Part shown: positions 60,765 to 64,000 of the stretch, piece after piece
Layout: every line of letters begins with the position of its first letter
Numbering within the stretch: the stretch's first letter is position 1
NCBI GenBank assembly: GCA_017644045.1
Contig: JAEPMI010000017.1
Location: 1 to 64,000, forward strand
Reading direction: 5' to 3'
From: Deltaproteobacteria bacterium
Lineage (GTDB): Bacteria; Myxococcota_A; Polyangia; Polyangiales; Houyiibacteriaceae
DNA: 64,000 nt
Notes under the pieces: generated by a model
What the model was told of the DNA's origin: nothing
What the model saw: the letters and a program-made list of their open reading frames with translations, nothing else
Databases searched by the model: none
Made by a program: the position numbers and the translations under genes

Positions 60765-61379
60765 GTGGGCGTGAAGGCTCGAGCCAGCCTGGTCGCCGCG
60801 GCGCCCATCTCCCTGGGGGTGCACCTGCTCGTGCTCTCGGCGATGGACCCGGTGGTGTCGGAGCGTCGGGTGGCTCCGCGCCCAGCGGGGGTGGCAGCAG
60901 AGGTGGTGTCGCTGCCGATCGAGCCGCCGGTCGAGGCCGAGCCGGTCGAGAGCGCACCTGCCTCGACCTCCACCTCGAGCGAACCCGCGCGAAGGGCTCG
61001 GGCGACGAGACCGCGCGCTTCCCGCCCCACTGCGGTGACCGGACCCGCGCCGGAGACCGCCGCCAGCATGCCCGCCTGGATGCGCCGGAACATCGGCGAC
61101 CCGCGCTGGGTGGTCACCGAGAGCGACTCGCTCCTCGGCGACGCCCAGCTCGCCGCGCCACTCTCCATCGACCGACACGGGGACGGGACGCTCACCTTCC
61201 GCGGAAACGGCGTCGAGGGCTGCCGCTATCCCGACGGCAGCATCCAGACCCGAGCGGATCGCGGCGAGGGCGACCCGTGCTGCCACGCCGACTCGATCGA
61301 CGACTGCGGCTGCCCCATCGACGACTCCGACGCGGCCGATCGCGCCGCCGTCCTCGAGCAGCTCGAACGCCAGCTCTGA
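60765..61379 (+). CDS. TonB-like N-terminus hypothetical membrane-anchored protein
   Basis: 204 residues. One N-terminal helix (APISLGVHLLVLSAM) followed by a Pro/Glu/Ser-rich linker gives the look of TonB. There is no TonB C-terminal fold: the last 110 residues contain RNIGDPRWVVTESDS, THR/GLY-rich strands and a Cys cluster GDPCCHADSIDDCGC. It may start at GTG 60765 or 60771. Divergent from the protease gene by 76 bases and convergent on a small lipoprotein gene, their stops sharing a 5-bp stem. Function unknown; periplasmic. Confidence 0.7.
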   Translation: MGVKARASLVAAAPISLGVHLLVLSAMDPVVSERRVAPRPAGVAAEVVSLPIEPPVEAEPVESAPASTSTSSEPARRARATRPRASRPTAVTGPAPETAASMPAWMRRNIGDPRWVVTESDSLLGDAQLAAPLSIDRHGDGTLTFRGNGVEGCRYPDGSIQTRADRGEGDPCCHADSIDDCGCPIDDSDAADRAAVLEQLERQL

Positions 61380-61386
61380 GCGGGCC

Positions 61387-61800
61387 TCAGGGACTCAGCG
61401 GCAGGAACTCGCAACCATCGAAGAAGTCGATGTCGTGGGCGTACTCCACCGTGAGGTCGCCGGAGGAGCTCGGCGACAGCGCCATGAGCCCCCAGACGTG
61501 ATCGGACGGAGGTGGCGAGCAGACTCCGTCCTCGTTGAAGTCAGCGAAGAAGTAGAGATCGTACGCCCGGTCGGACCAGGTCAGGCCAGGCTCGGTGAAG
61601 GTCAGCGTCTCGCCGCTCACCGTGCCGCTCCCACTCGCGAGCTCGAACCCGGATTCGTTGCGCAGCGAGTACGCGACCAGCTGGCCTTCGTGTGGAGCGA
61701 ACGACACGAGCTCCAGGGTGAAGTCGCCGTTCATGGGTTCGGGAGGGTCTCCACAGCCGGTCAGGGCGAGCAGAGCGAAGAAGGCAGGGAGTCGGCGCAC
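61387..61800 (-). CDS. small lipoprotein
   Basis: 137 residues. GTG start with AAAGGA seven bases upstream; signal and lipobox LLALTGCGDPP (Cys about 15). The body is predicted to be one beta-rich domain: FTLELVSFAPHEGQLVAYSL, FTEPGLTWSDRAYDLYFFAD, then FNEDGVCSPPPSDHVWG and a final DIDFFDGC. No family recognised. It follows the phytanoyl-CoA-dioxygenase-like gene at 95 bases. Confidence 0.75.
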   Translation of the reverse strand: MRRLPAFFALLALTGCGDPPEPMNGDFTLELVSFAPHEGQLVAYSLRNESGFELASGSGTVSGETLTFTEPGLTWSDRAYDLYFFADFNEDGVCSPPPSDHVWGLMALSPSSSGDLTVEYAHDIDFFDGCEFLPLSP

Positions 61801-61894
61801 GGTGGTCCTTTCGGCCGCTCGACAGCGAGCGGTCGTGCATTGGTACCGCAGAGGCTCGAGGATCGCTCGCGCGCGCCTCGATCCCATCGTTCGT

Positions 61895-62647
61895 TCAGCT
61901 GAGCGCGAGCCGAATGGCGCGCTCGATCGGCGACGGGTCGGCGCGGTGGGGGTCGAGCGGCTCCGCCGGAAGCAGTGGCGGCTGAGCGAGCACGCGCGGT
62001 CGCGATCCGCCGTGGGTCTTCGCCGCCGAGTGCACCAGGAACGGGTGGCACAGGTAGACCGTCCCGGCGGTCCCGGTCGCGAGCGCGATGGGCCGCTCGG
62101 TCGAGTCACCGAAGTCGTCGGCGACCAGCTCCCGAAGCGTCATTCCCGGCTCGCCGGCGTCTCCGAGCGATCGCGCGACGTCGACGTGGGAGCCGAGCCG
62201 AAGCCGCGTGGGCGCGTCGTCCTCGCCCACGTCGCTGAAGAGGAAGAGCATCAGCAGTGCACGGCCACGGGAACGGAAGTTCACCCGCCACTCGAGGAAG
62301 TCGGGATGCTTGTAGCCGAAGCTCGGATCCACGTGCCATCCGGCATCGTCCGCGATCGCATCGGAGGGGAAGGCCACGCGAAAGGTCCCCATGGACCCAC
62401 AAGGCAACCATCGCCCCGGGCCGACGAGCGCGTCGAACGCGGCGCGGAGCGCTGGCGTGTTGGCAGGGCGTACGAAAGGCGGCGCGTCGAACATCCCGAG
62501 TCGGACCACCGAGCGCGTCCAGCTCTCGGGAGCGTCGGTGCAGCCCGCGGCCGCGAGGATCGCCCGTCGGACGACCGCCGCTGCGTCCGCGTCGAAGGCG
62601 CCATCGATCCGAAGGAAGCCCTCTCGAACGAAACTCTCGACGTCCAT
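61895..62647 (-). CDS. phytanoyl-CoA dioxygenase family oxygenase
   Basis: 250 residues. Jelly-roll Fe(II)/2-oxoglutarate oxygenase: begins FVREGFLRIDGAFDADAAAV as in PhyH proteins; iron ligands in AGWHVDPSFGY (HxD) and CHPFLVHSAAKT (distal His), then RPRVLAQPPL, where Arg should bind 2-oxoglutarate. Such enzymes hydroxylate lipids, antibiotics or other small molecules. ATG 62647 is chosen over a longer frame. Cytoplasmic. Divergent from the TPR gene by 157 bases. Substrate unknown. Confidence 0.85.
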   Translation of the reverse strand: MDVESFVREGFLRIDGAFDADAAAVVRRAILAAAGCTDAPESWTRSVVRLGMFDAPPFVRPANTPALRAAFDALVGPGRWLPCGSMGTFRVAFPSDAIADDAGWHVDPSFGYKHPDFLEWRVNFRSRGRALLMLFLFSDVGEDDAPTRLRLGSHVDVARSLGDAGEPGMTLRELVADDFGDSTERPIALATGTAGTVYLCHPFLVHSAAKTHGGSRPRVLAQPPLLPAEPLDPHRADPSPIERAIRLALS

Positions 62648-62804
62648 GGGCCCGAGGGTGGCCACGACCACGGCGAACACAAGCCCGTGGCGCGTCGACC
62701 TCGCGAGTGTGGGCCGTGTGCCGCGACTCGCCGTCCGGCCTCACGCAGAATGCCCCGAAGCCGTCCGTTCTCGGGTTGGTACGGGGTGTGCTGAGTCTCC
62801 GATC

Positions 62805-63905
62805 ATGACTCGCTTCATCCTCGCCCTGGTCGTTCCGACCGCGATCCTCTCCATGCCCTCGGAGGCCGAGGCCTGCGCTTGCTGCGACGGTGGCGCGGCG
62901 CGGGACGTGGTCGGGTGGAGCGAGTCCGGCAACAGCGCGCTGGTCCGGATGCGCGGCATCGGCTGCGAGGACGTGCTGGCGCTCGAGATCCGACGCCGCG
63001 GCGACGATGCGCCGGCCGGCTGCTTCGACCTGTACGGCGAGAACCCGGGCGCGCGCGTCGAGTGCGGTGCCGGTGCGCTCTCCTACGGCTTCGACCGCTG
63101 GGACTGGAGCGAGCGGCCGGCGTGGGAGTCGCTGCGCTCGCCGCGACAGGCGGCCTACCCGCAGACGCCCACCGAGGTCGCGGCCTCCCACCTGCGGGCC
63201 ACCCTCACCCGCGAGGCGCCCGACGACGAGCTCGCGCCCACCATGCGGCTCGAGGTCTTCGCCCTCGGCGCGCGGGGCTGGGTGCCCCTCTTCGAGCGCA
63301 CGCTCCACCCGGGGCGGCCCGACGACGCGCGCAGCCCGGAGGACATGACCCACGCGGAGCAGGTCACCGCGCGCACGCCGCGCCCCATCGAGGTGCGCGT
63401 GTGGCCGAGCCCCAACGGCCGCCACGCGCTGGTGGAGGTCGGCGGTCAGAACGAGTCGCCCAACATGGGCTGGTTCCCCGAGCAGATGAGCTGGGTCCGA
63501 CTGCCGGCGGACCTCGCTCCTCTGCCGACCGTGGCCGCGGGCGACCCTGGCGGCCGAGCGCTGGCGCTGCACGGCATCGAGCCCGCCTTCGCCAACGAGA
63601 ACGCCGAGGCCGGCCGGCTGGCCATCGCCACCGCTCGGGAGGTCAACCGCGCCGGGCTCACCGCCCACCGCGCCGAGCGCTTCGAGGAGGCGGCCGCCCT
63701 CTTCGCGACGGCCGCCATGACCGACCCCCGAGACGCGATGAGCCGCTACAACCTCGCCTGCGCCTTCGCCCGGTTGGGCCAGGAGGCGCCCGCGTTGGCG
63801 GTGCTGAAGGACCTGAAGGACTCCCGCTGCCCGCGGTGCGCCGAGCGGCTCCGGCGGGCGCGGCAGGACCCGGACCTGGCAGCTCTCCGCGACCGACTGC
63901 CCTGA
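62805..63905 (+). CDS. exported protein with C-terminal TPR repeats
   Basis: 366 residues. A signal peptide (FILALVVPTAILSMPSEAEA) is followed by CACCDGGAARDVV, a small Cys cluster. Residues about 30-260 form an unrecognised domain. The last 100 residues include TPR-like helices (LTAHRAERFEEAAALFATAA, MSRYNLACAFARLGQEAPAL) and a CPRC pair, KDSRCPRCAERL. Periplasmic, probably a protein-interaction role. Divergent from the oxygenase gene. Confidence 0.78.
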   Translation: MTRFILALVVPTAILSMPSEAEACACCDGGAARDVVGWSESGNSALVRMRGIGCEDVLALEIRRRGDDAPAGCFDLYGENPGARVECGAGALSYGFDRWDWSERPAWESLRSPRQAAYPQTPTEVAASHLRATLTREAPDDELAPTMRLEVFALGARGWVPLFERTLHPGRPDDARSPEDMTHAEQVTARTPRPIEVRVWPSPNGRHALVEVGGQNESPNMGWFPEQMSWVRLPADLAPLPTVAAGDPGGRALALHGIEPAFANENAEAGRLAIATAREVNRAGLTAHRAERFEEAAALFATAAMTDPRDAMSRYNLACAFARLGQEAPALAVLKDLKDSRCPRCAERLRRARQDPDLAALRDRLP

Positions 63906-63907
63906 TC

Positions 63908-64000
63908 TCAGGGAGCCAGCGACCGCGGGAAACTGCTCGGCGCAGGACCGTCGGTCGCAGCCGTGAGGCGATAGCTCGCCCTGAGGCTCGACGACACCAC
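63908..64000 (-). CDS. 3' end of a gene running off the window
   Basis: The minus strand from 64000 is open for 30 codons and stops with TGA at 63908-63910, two bases past the TPR gene stop. The peptide includes SLRASYRLTAATDGPAPSS. Codon use fits the window. Too short to identify. Confidence 0.35.
   Translation of the reverse strand: MVSSSLRASYRLTAATDGPAPSSFPRSLAP

Noticed and set aside
60689-61195. 169-codon N-terminal extension of the trypsin-like protease
   Set aside because: It lacks a signal peptide, is Arg/Ser-rich like shadow frames and covers the divergent gene at 60765. The GTG at 60688 directly precedes a signal sequence.
1-64000. tRNA, rRNA or riboswitch genes
   Set aside because: No T-loop GTTCGAATC-type sequence with cloverleaf context, no conserved rRNA segments and no recognised aptamer were found by reading; a covariance-model scan would be decisive.

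Overview
The window is about 70% GC chromosomal DNA. Third codon positions are strongly GC-biased, so many long false open frames run opposite or beside the real genes. It looks like a myxobacterium (Myxococcota), most likely of the Polyangiales/Sandaracinaceae type. The signs are three MYXO-CTERM-like sorting tails (Cys/Gly-rich stretch, hydrophobic helix, Arg cluster), a giant kinase-TPR protein, a TIGR02266-type PilZ protein, many lipoproteins with acidic or Cys-rich linkers, and thrombospondin-type calcium repeats. No rRNA, tRNA, CRISPR array, prophage or intact insertion sequence was seen.

Layout. 0.2-2.1 kb: a ParA ATPase with two N-terminal zinc-finger-like modules, followed by a small ribbon-helix-helix protein, then an Xre-type repressor. 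2.3-7.6 kb: Ser/Thr kinase-TPR giant. 7.6-8.6 kb: non-coding island with 20-bp mini-repeats and a dead, internally inverted four-helix-bundle (S23) gene. 9.3-14.2 kb: four tightly packed genes (exported methyltransferase, metallo-beta-lactamase-fold hydrolase, di-haem membrane cytochrome c, MsrQ-like haem membrane protein). 14.25-14.6 kb: palindromic repeat element. 14.6-17.2 kb: histidine kinase plus amidohydrolase. 17.5-20.7 kb: amidase/double-psi-barrel/MYXO-CTERM protein fused in frame to a lipoprotein beta-propeller. 20.8-28.5 kb: small ORF, DnaJ-zinc-ribbon membrane protein, PHP-domain lipoprotein, PilZ protein, SpoIID-like lipoprotein, zinc-ribbon protein and Nudix hydrolase. 28.6-36.1 kb: Fmt-like formyltransferase, carboxylesterase, a TauE/SafE permease fused to carboxypeptidase-regulatory repeats and a PDZ domain, a G-quadruplex-prone repeat, and a PD40 lipoprotein.

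36.1-43.6 kb: ferritin-like hydrolase divergent from a TetR regulator across an array of palindromic half-sites, then a MepA-like endopeptidase with a repeat-encoded linker, a large Cys-rich lipoprotein, a GNAT acetyltransferase and two adjacent acyl-CoA dehydrogenases. 43.7-51.7 kb: VWA membrane protein, a perfect 36-bp palindrome, a small Arg-rich lipoprotein, SDR enzyme, Flp pilin, EGF-like Cys-rich lipoprotein and a calcium-repeat/VWA lipoprotein. 51.8-64 kb: IlvE, DEAD-box helicase, Rieske oxygenase, two Cys-rich lipoproteins, a trypsin-like MYXO-CTERM protease, small lipoproteins, a phytanoyl-CoA-dioxygenase-like enzyme, a TPR protein and the 3' end of one more gene.

The common theme is the cell envelope: at least ten lipoproteins, three peptidoglycan-active enzymes (amidase, SpoIID, MepA), two VWA proteins and a pilin. 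The most unusual items are two domain fusions that join proteins normally made separately, the repeat-derived protein linker, the microinverted pseudogene, the palindromic elements between convergent genes, and the operator array. All functions are read from motifs; no database search was possible.
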